A stretch of DNA of 64,000 bases, taken from positions 2,418,001-2,482,000 of the forward strand of contig NZ_CP092332.1 of the NCBI RefSeq assembly GCF_029866485.1, written 5' to 3'. The position numbers were made by a program, and so were the translations under genes. The notes beneath the pieces were generated by a model that was not told where the DNA came from, did not search any database, and saw only the letters and a list, made by a program, of their open reading frames with translations. This document shows, piece after piece, positions 44,562 through 53,928 of this stretch. The DNA comes from Flavobacterium keumense. GTDB taxonomy: Bacteria > Bacteroidota > Bacteroidia > Flavobacteriales > Flavobacteriaceae. The stretch's first letter is position 1, and each line of letters opens with the position of its first letter.

Positions 44562-44571
44562 ATACTTACCC

Positions 44572-45249
44572 ATGCTATCTAAAGAAAGTGTACAATTTTT
44601 AGACGATCTAAATGCTAACAACAATAGAGAATGGTTTTTAGACAATAAAAAAAGATACGAGACATTCAAAAAAGACTATCAACAATTAGTGGGTAATTTT
44701 CTAGATGTGATGAAACCATTAGATCCTTCACTCGAACTATTGGAAGTTAAAAACTGTACCTTTAGAATCAATCGCGACATTCGTTTCTCAAAAGACAAAA
44801 CGCCTTATAAATCACATGTTGGAATTTGGCTTTCTTCAGGTAGTAAAGGGAACAATCGTTCCGGCTACTATGTTCATATTGAAAGAAACAAAAGCTTTAT
44901 TGCCGGTGGTTTTTATTGCCCTGAAGCTGAAGATTTAAAAAAAGTTCGTAAAGAAATTGCCTTTTTTTATGACGATTTAGAGGCTATCCTACAAGAAAAA
45001 AATTTCAAAAAAGAGTTTGGTGATTTTGATCGAAACGAATCAAGTGTGTTAAAAAATCCGCCTCGTGGATACGAAAAAGACCATCCCGCTATTGAGTTTT
45101 TAAAACTAAAAAGTTTTGAAGCCAGTCAAAAATTCGACATTTCAGAAGTCTTGAAAAAAGACTTTGTCACTACAATGTCCAAAAAATTAATCGCTTTAAA
45201 ACCTTTGAACGATTTTATCAATCGCGCGGTAACTACCGACGAATTTTAA
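44572..45249 (+). CDS. DUF2461 family protein, 225 aa
   Basis: FLDDLNANNNREWFLDNKKR, FRINRDIRFSKDKTPYKSHV and GFYCPEAEDLKKVRKEIA are signature segments of DUF2461 (TIGR02453), a conserved family without known reaction. It starts 10 nt after the previous stop and is probably in the same transcript. Length is normal for the family. Confidence 0.9.
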   Translation: MLSKESVQFLDDLNANNNREWFLDNKKRYETFKKDYQQLVGNFLDVMKPLDPSLELLEVKNCTFRINRDIRFSKDKTPYKSHVGIWLSSGSKGNNRSGYYVHIERNKSFIAGGFYCPEAEDLKKVRKEIAFFYDDLEAILQEKNFKKEFGDFDRNESSVLKNPPRGYEKDHPAIEFLKLKSFEASQKFDISEVLKKDFVTTMSKKLIALKPLNDFINRAVTTDEF

Positions 45250-45285
45250 TTCGTATTTTTGAACTTTCAAAAAGCATTTTATTCC

Positions 45286-46299
45286 ATGACGCTACAATCT
45301 AATTTTTCTCTAAAAAACTACAATACTTTTGGTATTGAAGCTAAAGCAAAACAATTCATCGCAGTTCATTCACTAGAAGAATTAAAAACTGTTTTAATTG
45401 AAAATCCAACAGAGAAAAAGTTTATTCTGGGTGGAGGTAGCAACATGCTTTTAACTCAAGATATTGATGCATTAGTGATTCATATCGATTTGAAAGGCAA
45501 AAAAATCATTAAAGAAAATGACGATTTCGTTTGGGTCGAAAGCCAGGCGGGCGAAAACTGGCACGAATTTGTACTTTGGACTATTGACCAAAATTTTGGT
45601 GGATTAGAAAATATGTCGCTCATTCCTGGTAACGTAGGCACTACTCCCGTACAAAACATTGGTGCTTATGGTGCCGAAATCAAAGATCGCTTTGTTTCTT
45701 GTCAAGCAATGGCTATTGCTAATCAAGAAATGAGAACGTTTCAAAATGAGGAATGTCATTTTGGTTACCGAGAAAGCATTTTCAAAAATGAAGTCAAAGA
45801 CCAATACATCATCACCTCTGTGATTTTTAAATTGACCAAACGCAATCATACAATCAATACTTCCTATGGTGATATTTTAGGCGAATTGAAGAAAAACAAC
45901 ATTCAAAATCCTAGTTTGAAAGACGTGAGTAATGCCGTAATTGCCATTCGTCAAAGTAAATTACCCGACCCTAAAGAATTAGGAAATAGTGGTAGCTTCT
46001 TTAAAAATCCTATTGTTCCAAAATCAGATTTCGAGAAAATTCATCAGCAATTTCCCGAAATGAAATACTATGAAGTTTCTGATACTGAGATTAAAGTACC
46101 TGCTGGCTGGTTGATTGAACAAGCAGGTTTTAAAGGAAAACGTTTTGGGGATGCAGGCGTACATAAAAACCAAGCCTTGGTCTTAGTCAATTATGGAAAT
46201 GCTACTGGACAAGAAATTTTAGCCGTATCCAAAAACATTCAAGATACCGTTTTTAAAACTTTTGGAATTCGCATCGAAGCCGAAGTAAATGTAATTTAG
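45286..46299 (+). CDS. murB: UDP-N-acetylenolpyruvoylglucosamine reductase, 337 aa
   Basis: FAD-binding motifs (LGGGSNMLLT, ENMSLIPGNVGTTPVQNIGA) and the catalytic FRES-like region (FGYRESIFK) plus the Ser in NSGSFFKNP identify MurB type I. The ATG at 45,286 is chosen over a TTG at 45,259. It reduces enolpyruvyl-UDP-GlcNAc to UDP-MurNAc in peptidoglycan synthesis. Confidence 0.95.
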   Translation: MTLQSNFSLKNYNTFGIEAKAKQFIAVHSLEELKTVLIENPTEKKFILGGGSNMLLTQDIDALVIHIDLKGKKIIKENDDFVWVESQAGENWHEFVLWTIDQNFGGLENMSLIPGNVGTTPVQNIGAYGAEIKDRFVSCQAMAIANQEMRTFQNEECHFGYRESIFKNEVKDQYIITSVIFKLTKRNHTINTSYGDILGELKKNNIQNPSLKDVSNAVIAIRQSKLPDPKELGNSGSFFKNPIVPKSDFEKIHQQFPEMKYYEVSDTEIKVPAGWLIEQAGFKGKRFGDAGVHKNQALVLVNYGNATGQEILAVSKNIQDTVFKTFGIRIEAEVNVI

Positions 46300-46381
46300 T
46301 CAAATCACATCCATCCGATAAAAAAGAAAAATAGCTATTAAAAAATTGTAGTTATACTTTTCAATTTCGCAATGGTATTCC

Positions 46382-46389
46382 TACCTTTG
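46382..46389 (+). promoter_or_regulatory. TACCTTTG -7 box
   Basis: A perfect TAnnTTTG element 26 nt before the ATG of the glycosyltransferase gene. The -33 element is not clear. Confidence 0.5.
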
Positions 46390-46415
46390 CAAGCGATAAA
46401 AAAGACAATTTCCCC

Positions 46416-47519
46416 ATGCATATACTTTTATACATTTTTATTGGCTTAGCTGCTATTCAATTCGTTTACTATTTAGGCGTTTTTGGAAAATTCGCTTTTG
46501 CAAAAGCACAAAAAATTACTCCAAAAAGAATTCCAATTTCAGTAATTGTGTGTGCTAAAAATGAAGAAGAAAATGTAGTCAATTACATTCCGCTTTTAGC
46601 AGAACAAAATTACCCCGATTTTGAAATTGTCTTGATTGACGATGCTTCAACAGATAATACACTAGAAATTTTCGAGCAATTTGAAAAGCAATACCCTAAT
46701 GTCCGTTTGGTAAAAGTGGAGAACAACGAAGCTTTTTGGGGCAACAAAAAATACGCCCTGACTTTAGGAATAAAAGCCGCCAAAAAAGAATACCTGCTTT
46801 TCACTGATGCTGATTGCTATCCTACATCAAAAGATTGGATTACCGCTATGAGTTCGCAATTTACCATGCAAAAAACCATTGTATTGGGCTATGGTAAATA
46901 TGAAAAAATAGCCAACTCCTTCTTAAATAAAATCATCCGTTTTGAAAATGTCTTGAATACCGTTCAGTATTTTGCTTGGGCCAAACTAGGACATCCTTAT
47001 ATGGGAGTGGGCCGTAATATGGCCTACAAAAAGGAAGAGTTTTTCAACGTAAACGGTTTTATAGACCACATGCAAATACGCACAGGCGACGATGAATTAT
47101 TTATTAATCAAGCAGCAAATGGGAAAAACACTACTGTTGCCTACACGCCTGAAAGTTTCTCGTATTCAAAACCAAAAACAACTTTCTCTGCCTTTTTCAA
47201 TCAGAAAAGAAGGCAAATTGCCACGGCTAATTACTTTAAATCAATAGACCAATTGCGATTAGGCGTTTTTTATGGTTCCCAATTACTTTTCGTCTTAGTT
47301 GCTACTGTTTTATTGGCATTCCAATTTGAATGGATTATCGTACTAAGTATTTTTGTGGCACGCTATGTTGTTGCTTGGACTGTTATAGGATTTGCGGCTG
47401 GAAAATTAAAAGAAAACGATATTAAATTGTGGTTCCCTGTCGTTGAAATTGTGCTTATCTTTACGCAAGTGAACGCGTATTTTACCAATTTATTCTCAAA
47501 ACCAATCCATTGGAAATAA
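46416..47519 (+). CDS. Family 2 glycosyltransferase, membrane-bound, 367 aa
   Basis: The GT-A domain shows ISVIVCAKNEEENVVNYIPL, LIDDASTDNT and the DAD-type metal site in LLFTDADCYP, then RTGDDELFINQAA and a QKRR motif (FNQKRRQIATA), the hallmarks of processive GT2 enzymes. One N-terminal and two to three C-terminal membrane helices anchor it. The acceptor is unknown. Its last codons overlap the sigma-factor gene. Confidence 0.9.
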   Translation: MHILLYIFIGLAAIQFVYYLGVFGKFAFAKAQKITPKRIPISVIVCAKNEEENVVNYIPLLAEQNYPDFEIVLIDDASTDNTLEIFEQFEKQYPNVRLVKVENNEAFWGNKKYALTLGIKAAKKEYLLFTDADCYPTSKDWITAMSSQFTMQKTIVLGYGKYEKIANSFLNKIIRFENVLNTVQYFAWAKLGHPYMGVGRNMAYKKEEFFNVNGFIDHMQIRTGDDELFINQAANGKNTTVAYTPESFSYSKPKTTFSAFFNQKRRQIATANYFKSIDQLRLGVFYGSQLLFVLVATVLLAFQFEWIIVLSIFVARYVVAWTVIGFAAGKLKENDIKLWFPVVEIVLIFTQVNAYFTNLFSKPIHWK

Positions 47520-48061
47520 AAAAACAAATAGAAAAAGCAAAACAAGGCGATCAAACTGCCTTCACTTTTCTATTGGATTATTATTGGAATGAGGTATACT
47601 CGTTTATGTTAATTCGTACTGAAAATGAAACCGATGCCGAAGACATCACCATCGAAACTTTCTCTAAGGCTTTCGACAAAATCAGTACCTATAACAATGA
47701 ATTTCAGTTCAATACGTGGTTGATTGCTATCGCCAAAAATGGCCATATCGATTTATTGCGCAAAAGAAAATCAAGTCTCTTTGTTGAAATTACCGAAGAC
47801 GAAGACCAAAAAGCACACAATGTAGCCGACACGACGCCTTCTGTAGAAGACAAACTAATCACAGAACAAAACCTTTCGCAATTATTGAAATTCATCAAAG
47901 AATTGAAACCACATTACCAAGAAGTCATTCAGATGCGTTATTTTCAAGAAATGAGCTATCAAGAAATCGCTAACAAAATTGACGAACCGCTCAGCAATGT
48001 GAAAATTAAAATTTTGAGAGCCAAAAAATTATTGGCCGAAATCATTCAAAAAGGAAAATAA
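47510..48061 (+). CDS. ECF-type RNA polymerase sigma factor, 183 aa
   Basis: Region 2 (AKQGDQTAFTFLLDYYWNEV, DAEDITIETFSKAFDKI, FNTWLIAIAKNGHIDLLRKR) and region 4 (LKPHYQEVIQMRYFQEMSYQ, then EIANKIDEPLSNVKIKILRA) are complete. The start is a TTG at 47,510, inside the glycosyltransferase gene; no ATG is available before region 2. No anti-sigma gene is adjacent; lipA follows with its own promoter. Confidence 0.9.
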   Translation: MEIKKQIEKAKQGDQTAFTFLLDYYWNEVYSFMLIRTENETDAEDITIETFSKAFDKISTYNNEFQFNTWLIAIAKNGHIDLLRKRKSSLFVEITEDEDQKAHNVADTTPSVEDKLITEQNLSQLLKFIKELKPHYQEVIQMRYFQEMSYQEIANKIDEPLSNVKIKILRAKKLLAEIIQKGK

Positions 48062-48125
48062 TACCAACGCTATTTTTTAACTTTTGTTAATCCAAAATAA
48101 GGATATCCAACTCAACTACATTCCT

Positions 48126-48133
48126 TATATTTG
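48126..48133 (+). promoter_or_regulatory. TATATTTG -7 box of lipA
   Basis: A perfect TAnnTTTG element 19 nt before the ATG at 48,153. It also shows that the longer start at 48,084 is not used. Confidence 0.6.
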
Positions 48134-48152
48134 TAACCGAAAAATTGATTGT

Positions 48153-49022
48153 ATGGAAACTGTTTTAAAAAATAAATTACCTACGTCTAAGCCCAAATGG
48201 TTGCGTGTAAAATTACCTATTGGTCAAAAATACACGGAATTGAGAGGCTTAGTAGACAAATACAGCTTGAACACCATTTGCACCTCCGGAAGTTGTCCCA
48301 ATATGGGCGAATGCTGGGGAGAAGGTACCGCGACCTTTATGATTTTGGGTAATGTTTGTACGCGTTCTTGTGGTTTTTGTGGGGTAAAAACAGGACGCCC
48401 AGAAACAGTCGATTGGGACGAGCCTGAAAAAGTAGCCCGTTCTATTAAAATCATGAACATCAAACATGCGGTTATCACTAGCGTAGATAGAGATGATTTA
48501 AAAGATGGTGGTTCTATCATTTGGATAGAAACTGTAAAAGCCATCCGAAGAATGAATCCGAACACGACCTTAGAAACCTTAATTCCAGATTTTCAAGGCA
48601 TCGAAAGAAACTTAGACCGCATCGTAGAAGCCAATCCTGAAGTAGTTTCACATAATATTGAAACCGTACGCCGCTTAACGCGTGAAGTGCGCATACAAGC
48701 CAAATACGATCGTAGTATGGAAGTATTGCGTTACTTAAAAGAAAAAGGAATCAACAGAACCAAATCTGGTATTATGCTTGGTTTAGGCGAAGAAGAGGAA
48801 GAAGTGATGCAAACACTTCGTGACTTACGCGCTGCCAATGTAGATGTGGTGACCATCGGTCAATACCTGCAACCAAGCAAAAAACATTTACCAGTAAAAG
48901 AATACATCACGCCTGAACAATTCGAGAAATACGAAAAATACGGATTGGAATTAGGTTTCCGTCATGTAGAAAGTGGCGCTTTAGTGCGTTCGTCTTACAA
49001 GGCTCAAAAACACATTCTTTAA
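48153..49022 (+). CDS. lipA: Lipoyl synthase, 289 aa
   Basis: The N-terminal Cys cluster ([12 protein letters not shown]) and the radical-SAM cluster CTRSCGFC are intact, as are the C-terminal RSSYKA residues whose Ser closes the auxiliary 4Fe-4S cluster. It inserts two sulfur atoms into octanoyl groups. The start at 48,153 gives the normal length. Confidence 0.97.
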   Translation: METVLKNKLPTSKPKWLRVKLPIGQKYTELRGLVDKYSLNTICTSGSCPNMGECWGEGTATFMILGNVCTRSCGFCGVKTGRPETVDWDEPEKVARSIKIMNIKHAVITSVDRDDLKDGGSIIWIETVKAIRRMNPNTTLETLIPDFQGIERNLDRIVEANPEVVSHNIETVRRLTREVRIQAKYDRSMEVLRYLKEKGINRTKSGIMLGLGEEEEEVMQTLRDLRAANVDVVTIGQYLQPSKKHLPVKEYITPEQFEKYEKYGLELGFRHVESGALVRSSYKAQKHIL

Positions 49023-49037
49023 AGATATACTTACACT

Positions 49038-50042
49038 TTGAAAATTAGAATTGCTATCAATGGTTTTGGAAGAATTGGTCGAAATCTTTTTCGATTGCTC
49101 CTCAATCATCCTCAAATAGAAGTCGTGGCCATTAATGACATTGCCGATACAAAAACGATGGCACATTTGGTAAAATACGATAGCATTCATGGGGTTTTAC
49201 CTTTTGAGGTTAGCTCAAATGATACCGGAATTATAGTCAACGGCAAACACATTCTTTTCTCCCACGAAAAAAGCATCGCTGATTTGGATTGGAAAAGTCT
49301 CCACATTGACTATGTTATTGAATCAACCGGAAAATACAAGACGTTTGAAGAGCTCAACGCTCATATTTTAGCTGGAGCCAAAAAAGTAATTCTATCCGCA
49401 CCCTCTGAAGTAGACAGCATTAAAACCGTAGTTTTAGGAGTAAATGAAGCAATACTTGACGGAAGCGAAACTATTATTTCTAATGCCAGTTGCACCACTA
49501 ACAATGCGGCACCAATGATTCAAATTATTGATCAATTGTGCGGCATTGAACAAGCGTACATCACAACCATTCACTCCTTTACCACCGACCAAAGTCTACA
49601 CGACCAACCTCATAAAGACTTACGCCGTGCGCGTGGTGCCAGTCAATCGATAGTCCCAACCACAACTGGAGCAGCCAAAGCCTTGACTAAAATTTTCACG
49701 CATTTAGAAAATAAAATGGGAGGTTGTGGTATTCGTGTTCCTGTTCCTGATGGCTCTTTAACCGACATTACCTTTAATGTAAAACGAGCGATAACTATTG
49801 ACGAAATCAATGCTGCTTTCCAATTGGCATCACAAACTAATCTAAAAGGAATAGTAGCCTATACCGAAGACCCAATTGTTTCTGTAGATGTTATTGGCAA
49901 TACTCATTCGTGTGTTTTTGACGCACAACTTACCTCTGTGATTGACAAAATGGTAAAAGTAGTAGGCTGGTACGACAATGAAATTGGCTATTCTTCCCGA
50001 TTGATTGATTTGATTTTGTATACCAACAATCAAAAAGTATAA
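49038..50042 (+). CDS. gap: Type I glyceraldehyde-3-phosphate dehydrogenase, 334 aa
   Basis: The NAD-binding INGFGRIGRNLFRLLL, the catalytic SNASCTTN with its Cys, the HSFTTDQSLHD segment (catalytic His region preceding it), RRARGASQSIVPTTTGAAKA and WYDNEIGYSSR are present. It converts glyceraldehyde-3-phosphate to 1,3-bisphosphoglycerate. The start is a TTG at 49,038, since no ATG lies between the lipA stop and the Rossmann motif. This could be one of two gap genes in the genome. Confidence 0.95.
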   Translation: MKIRIAINGFGRIGRNLFRLLLNHPQIEVVAINDIADTKTMAHLVKYDSIHGVLPFEVSSNDTGIIVNGKHILFSHEKSIADLDWKSLHIDYVIESTGKYKTFEELNAHILAGAKKVILSAPSEVDSIKTVVLGVNEAILDGSETIISNASCTTNNAAPMIQIIDQLCGIEQAYITTIHSFTTDQSLHDQPHKDLRRARGASQSIVPTTTGAAKALTKIFTHLENKMGGCGIRVPVPDGSLTDITFNVKRAITIDEINAAFQLASQTNLKGIVAYTEDPIVSVDVIGNTHSCVFDAQLTSVIDKMVKVVGWYDNEIGYSSRLIDLILYTNNQKV

Positions 50043-50043
50043 T

Positions 50044-51054
50044 TTATTTTTTCAAATAGTCCAATACTGCCGCATCAAATTCATTTGAATCAACCATCAA
50101 CGAAGTGCGAATGGGCAAATAATACAATTGATCTTTCAACTCCGAATCTTTCAAACGAACATAATCTTTTTCAGTTGTCACAATTAACTTATCACCTGCT
50201 TGTTGTTTAATTTGTTGGATATCACTTTCCGTAAAATGATGATGATCGGGATAGGTCAAACAAATAGATTCCGAGTTTTTTAAGTAATCAAAAAACGAGT
50301 CTGGTTTTGCAATTCCTGCTACGAGAACACAAGCTGTTTGCTGAATAGTAGTCACTGGAACAGATGCACTACTAGATTGTACACAATCATCAAAAGCAAT
50401 CGTACTAAAATAAACCGGAGCTGCGGCATATAACTTTATTCTTTGTTTAATTCGAGTTTGTTCTGTTTCAGAAAGTGTTGCAGGGCATTTGGTTACTACA
50501 ATCACATCCGTTCTTTTAGCGCCACTTCTTGATTCCCTTAAATTACCCGTAGGCAATAGAAAATCATCTGCAAATACATCATCGTAAGCTGTAAGTAAAA
50601 TATAAAACCCCGCTTTGACTTTGCGGTGTTGAAAAGCATCATCCAATAAAATAACTTGAGGCTTCTTCTCTTTTGTCAATAACTGCTCAATACCATTTTT
50701 CCTATCGGCATCTACTGCTACTTGAATTGATGGAAATTTTTGGTAAAATTGATACGGCTCATCGCCTAAGGTTTCAGCTGTAGCATTAGCATTAGCCAAA
50801 ACAAATCCTTCTGATTTTCTTTTATACCCTCTACTCAGAGTAGCTATTGTGTAGCGTTCAGAAAGTAGCCGAATCAAATATTCTATCTGAGGAGTTTTGC
50901 CTGTTCCACCAATGCTTAAATTACCAACTACAATAACGGGAACCGGAAACGAAAAGGATTTTAAGAATCCTTTGTCAAACAAAAAATTACGAATACTCGT
51001 AATGAAACCATATAGAATAGCGAAAGGAAATAGTATTTTTCGGAGAAGATTCAT
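50044..51054 (-). CDS. lpxK: Tetraacyldisaccharide 4'-kinase, 336 aa
   Basis: One membrane helix lies at the N-terminus (MNLLRKILFPFAILYGFITS). The P-loop NLSIGGTGKTP and later LLDDAFQHRKV (the conserved Asp-Asp-x-x-Gln-His) identify LpxK. It phosphorylates the lipid A precursor at the inner membrane. The ATG at 51,054 is preferred over one at 51,096. It converges with the GAPDH gene, with one base between the stops. Confidence 0.94.
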   Translation of the reverse strand: MNLLRKILFPFAILYGFITSIRNFLFDKGFLKSFSFPVPVIVVGNLSIGGTGKTPQIEYLIRLLSERYTIATLSRGYKRKSEGFVLANANATAETLGDEPYQFYQKFPSIQVAVDADRKNGIEQLLTKEKKPQVILLDDAFQHRKVKAGFYILLTAYDDVFADDFLLPTGNLRESRSGAKRTDVIVVTKCPATLSETEQTRIKQRIKLYAAAPVYFSTIAFDDCVQSSSASVPVTTIQQTACVLVAGIAKPDSFFDYLKNSESICLTYPDHHHFTESDIQQIKQQAGDKLIVTTEKDYVRLKDSELKDQLYYLPIRTSLMVDSNEFDAAVLDYLKK

Positions 51055-51134
51055 AGTACGAAAGTAGAATATTTTATCTTTATACAAAAGTTGCATTCAT
51101 TATTCGTTACTTTGTTCTTTCGAAAAAATTGAAA

Positions 51135-52229
51135 ATGAAAATAAAAGATATATTTCCTATTCTCGAAGAAATGGCTCCTTTGGCCTATGCCGAAGACTTT
51201 GACAATGTAGGGCTTTTGGTAGGCAATGCTGAAAATGATACCACAGGAATTTTAGTTTGTCACGATGCTTTAGAAAGCGTTATCGACGAAGCCATTACTA
51301 AAAATTGCAATTTGGTGGTTTGCTTTCACCCAATTTTATTCTCAGGATTGAAGAAAATAACAGGCAAAAACTATGTAGAACGCGCCATTATCAAAGCCAT
51401 TAAAAATGACATTGCCATCTATGCGGTTCATACCGCTTTGGACAATCATCCTGAGGGAGTTAATAAAATAGTTTGCGATGCCTTAGGATTGAAAAACACC
51501 AAAATCCTCATTCCAAAAGAAAATTACATTCGTAAATTAGTTACCTACACTATTCCCGAAAATGCAGATGAAGTGCGCAATGCTTTATTCAATGCGGGAG
51601 CCGGAAGCATTGGCAATTATGACAACTGTAGCTTTAACTCCAAAGGAATTGGAACCTATATGGGTAACGAACATAGCAATCCCGAAATTGGCGAACGCTT
51701 TGAATTTGTACAAGCAGACGAAATCAAAATCGAAGTTACTTTTGAAAAACATCTAGAAACTAAGATTTTAAAAGCTTTATTCCAAAGTCATTCGTATGAG
51801 GAAGTAGCTTACGAAATTTATGACCTAAAAAACCAACATCAAAATATTGGTTTGGGAATGATTGGCGAATTGGAAACTGCCATGAATGAAAACGATTTTC
51901 TAGCATTGGTAAAAGACAAAATGCAAGCAGGAGGCATCCGACACTCGCAATTACTTCAAAAACCAATCCAAAAAGTAGCAGTTTTGGGAGGGTCTGGAAG
52001 TTTTGCGATTAAAAACGCTATTCAGGCAGGTGCCGATGCTTTTTTGACTGCTGATTTGAAATACCATCAGTTCTATGAAGCAGAAAACCAATTACTTTTG
52101 GCCGATATTGGACATTTTGAAAGCGAACGATATACAAAAAATTATATTGTTGACTTTCTTAGAAAAAAAATCCTTAATTTTGCCATCATTTTTTCAGAAG
52201 AAAATACAAATCCAGTTAAGTACTTATAA
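51135..52229 (+). CDS. Nif3-like dinuclear metal-centre protein, 364 aa
   Basis: The family metal ligands are visible: HDALESVIDEA and NLVVCFHPILFSGLKK in the first half, YAVHTALDNHPEGVN, and in the last part LTADLKYHQF with DIGHFESE. A middle insertion domain of the PII-like type (residues about 130-245) is present, as in the long Nif3 forms. Often annotated as GTP cyclohydrolase-like, but the reaction is unsettled. The start at ATG 51,135 is preferred to a TTG two codons upstream. The next gene starts 3 nt after its stop. Confidence 0.9.
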   Translation: MKIKDIFPILEEMAPLAYAEDFDNVGLLVGNAENDTTGILVCHDALESVIDEAITKNCNLVVCFHPILFSGLKKITGKNYVERAIIKAIKNDIAIYAVHTALDNHPEGVNKIVCDALGLKNTKILIPKENYIRKLVTYTIPENADEVRNALFNAGAGSIGNYDNCSFNSKGIGTYMGNEHSNPEIGERFEFVQADEIKIEVTFEKHLETKILKALFQSHSYEEVAYEIYDLKNQHQNIGLGMIGELETAMNENDFLALVKDKMQAGGIRHSQLLQKPIQKVAVLGGSGSFAIKNAIQAGADAFLTADLKYHQFYEAENQLLLADIGHFESERYTKNYIVDFLRKKILNFAIIFSEENTNPVKYL

Positions 52230-52232
52230 AAT

Positions 52233-53012
52233 ATGGCGACTAAAAAAGAATTAAGTGTCGAGGACAAGTTAAGAGCAATTTACGATTTACAACTAATTGA
52301 CTCTAGAATTGACGAAATCAGAAACGTAAGAGGAGAACTTCCTTTAGAGGTAGAAGATTTGGAAGATGAAGTGGCTGGTTTAAGCACTCGTTCAGAAAAA
52401 TTAAAAAACGAACTTGAAGTAATCGAAGAGCAAATCAAAGTAAAGAAAAATGCTATTGATGAGCACAAAGAAGCGATTAAAAAATACACCAAACAGCAAG
52501 AAAGTGTTCGTAATAATAGAGAATACAACTCTTTGACTAAAGAAATTGAGTTTCAAGAATTAGAAATTCAATTGGCTGAAAAGCAAATCAAAGAAATGAA
52601 AGCTTCAATTGAACATAAAAAAGAAGTGATTGCTAATTCTAAAGAAAAATTAGAATTAAAATCAGCGCATTTGAAACATAAAAAATCTGAATTAGATGCA
52701 ATTATGGCTGAAACTCAGAAAGAAGAAGAATTCTTATCTGAAAAATCAGCAGAATACCAAGCACAAATTGAAGAGCGTTTGTTAACTGCTTACAAAAGAA
52801 TCAGAAGTAGCGTTCGCAATGGTTTAGCCGTTGTTTCTATTGAAAGAGGAGCATCTGCAGGTTCGTTCTTTACTATTCCGCCACAAACACAAGTAGAAAT
52901 TGCTTCAAGAAAGAAAATCATCACCGATGAACACTCTGGAAGAATTTTAGTGGATAGTGCATTAGCACAAGAAGAAAGAGAAAAAATGGAAAAATTATTT
53001 TCTAAATTCTAA
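52233..53012 (+). CDS. Coiled-coil protein of the C4-type zinc-ribbon family, ribbon cysteines lost, 259 aa
   Basis: A long coiled coil (residues about 10-185, rich in Glu/Lys) is followed by a C-terminal region aligned with the zinc ribbon of this family. Where relatives have CxxC pairs, this protein reads GASAGSFFTIPPQ and DEHSGRILVD: all four cysteines are replaced, while the fold-forming Ile-Pro-Pro-Gln and Gly-Arg-Ile-Leu remain. It should not bind zinc through this site. Co-transcribed with the Nif3-like gene, an association common in Flavobacteria. Confidence 0.85.
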   Translation: MATKKELSVEDKLRAIYDLQLIDSRIDEIRNVRGELPLEVEDLEDEVAGLSTRSEKLKNELEVIEEQIKVKKNAIDEHKEAIKKYTKQQESVRNNREYNSLTKEIEFQELEIQLAEKQIKEMKASIEHKKEVIANSKEKLELKSAHLKHKKSELDAIMAETQKEEEFLSEKSAEYQAQIEERLLTAYKRIRSSVRNGLAVVSIERGASAGSFFTIPPQTQVEIASRKKIITDEHSGRILVDSALAQEEREKMEKLFSKF

Positions 53013-53018
53013 ATAGGC

Positions 53019-53042
53019 CAAGTCCCGATGCAAATCGGGACT
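53019..53042 (+). terminator. Hairpin terminator
   Basis: AAGTCCCGAT-GCAA-ATCGGGACTT followed by T, directly after the coiled-coil gene. Confidence 0.93.
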
Positions 53043-53052
53043 TTTTTTTAGT

Positions 53053-53901
53053 ATGAAACAATTCCTTTTCTTTATAACAACAAAATCATACGGGATTTAT
53101 ATTAATCTCTTGTGCTTTATTAGTCCAAAAAAAGCTACACTTCTCGCTTACTCGCTTTTTAGCCAGCCCCGAAAAGGAAAACTAAACAGTAGCAAGCTTC
53201 CTTCTTTTTTAGCAGAAGCAAAAAAAGAAACATTTGAAAAAAACAAACAGTCTTTCCAAACGTATCGTTGGGAAGGTGACGAAAAGATTATTTTTTTGGT
53301 TCACGGTTGGCAAAGCAACTCGGCACGTTGGCGAAAATTAATCCCTCATCTTCAGGAAACGGGACATACTATAATTGCTATTGATGCACCGGCACATGGC
53401 CTTTCAGGAGGCAAAGAATTCAATGTCATTCAGTACGCAGCGTATATGGAAACTGTAGCTAAAAAATATACTCCAAATTACATCATTGGACATTCCATCG
53501 GAGGAAAAACAAGCTTATATTACCAAGCTACGTATCAAAATCCAAGCATTGAGAAAATAGTGCTTTTAGGAGCTCCTGCTGATTTTAAAATCATCTTTGA
53601 AAATTATATCAAATTATTGAGTTTGAACAGCCGTATGGTGCAATTATTACACCAACATTATTGGGATTACTTCCAAATTAAAGTAGAACATTTCTCTGCC
53701 AAACACTTTGTTTCTTCTATTAAAGCCAAAGGATTTGTAATTCATGATGTAGAAGATAAAATTGTATTGTACAAAGAAGGCGAAAAAATAACCAACCATT
53801 GGAAAGCATCTGTTTTAGAAACCACCAAAGGACTCGGACACAGTTTACAAAACAAAGAAGTGTATAAAAAAATTGTAGCCTTTCTTTCTGATGCAAATTA
53901 A
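53053..53901 (+). CDS. Alpha/beta hydrolase, 282 aa
   Basis: The oxyanion region IIFLVHGWQSNSARW, the strand IIAIDAPAHGLSGG and the nucleophile elbow GHSIGG (catalytic Ser) are clear; GLGHSL near the C-terminus supplies the His. A hydrophobic N-terminal stretch is present but no clean signal peptide. The substrate cannot be told. It follows a terminator and has no obvious operon partner; rluF follows after 27 nt. Confidence 0.87.
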   Translation: MKQFLFFITTKSYGIYINLLCFISPKKATLLAYSLFSQPRKGKLNSSKLPSFLAEAKKETFEKNKQSFQTYRWEGDEKIIFLVHGWQSNSARWRKLIPHLQETGHTIIAIDAPAHGLSGGKEFNVIQYAAYMETVAKKYTPNYIIGHSIGGKTSLYYQATYQNPSIEKIVLLGAPADFKIIFENYIKLLSLNSRMVQLLHQHYWDYFQIKVEHFSAKHFVSSIKAKGFVIHDVEDKIVLYKEGEKITNHWKASVLETTKGLGHSLQNKEVYKKIVAFLSDAN

Positions 53902-53916
53902 ATCTCCCAAATTCAT

Positions 53917-53924
53917 TATTTTTG
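53917..53924 (+). promoter_or_regulatory. TATTTTTG -7 box of rluF
   Basis: A TAnnTTTG element ending 4 nt before the ATG at 53,929. If used, the transcript would be nearly leaderless. Confidence 0.4.
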
Positions 53925-53928
53925 CAAT

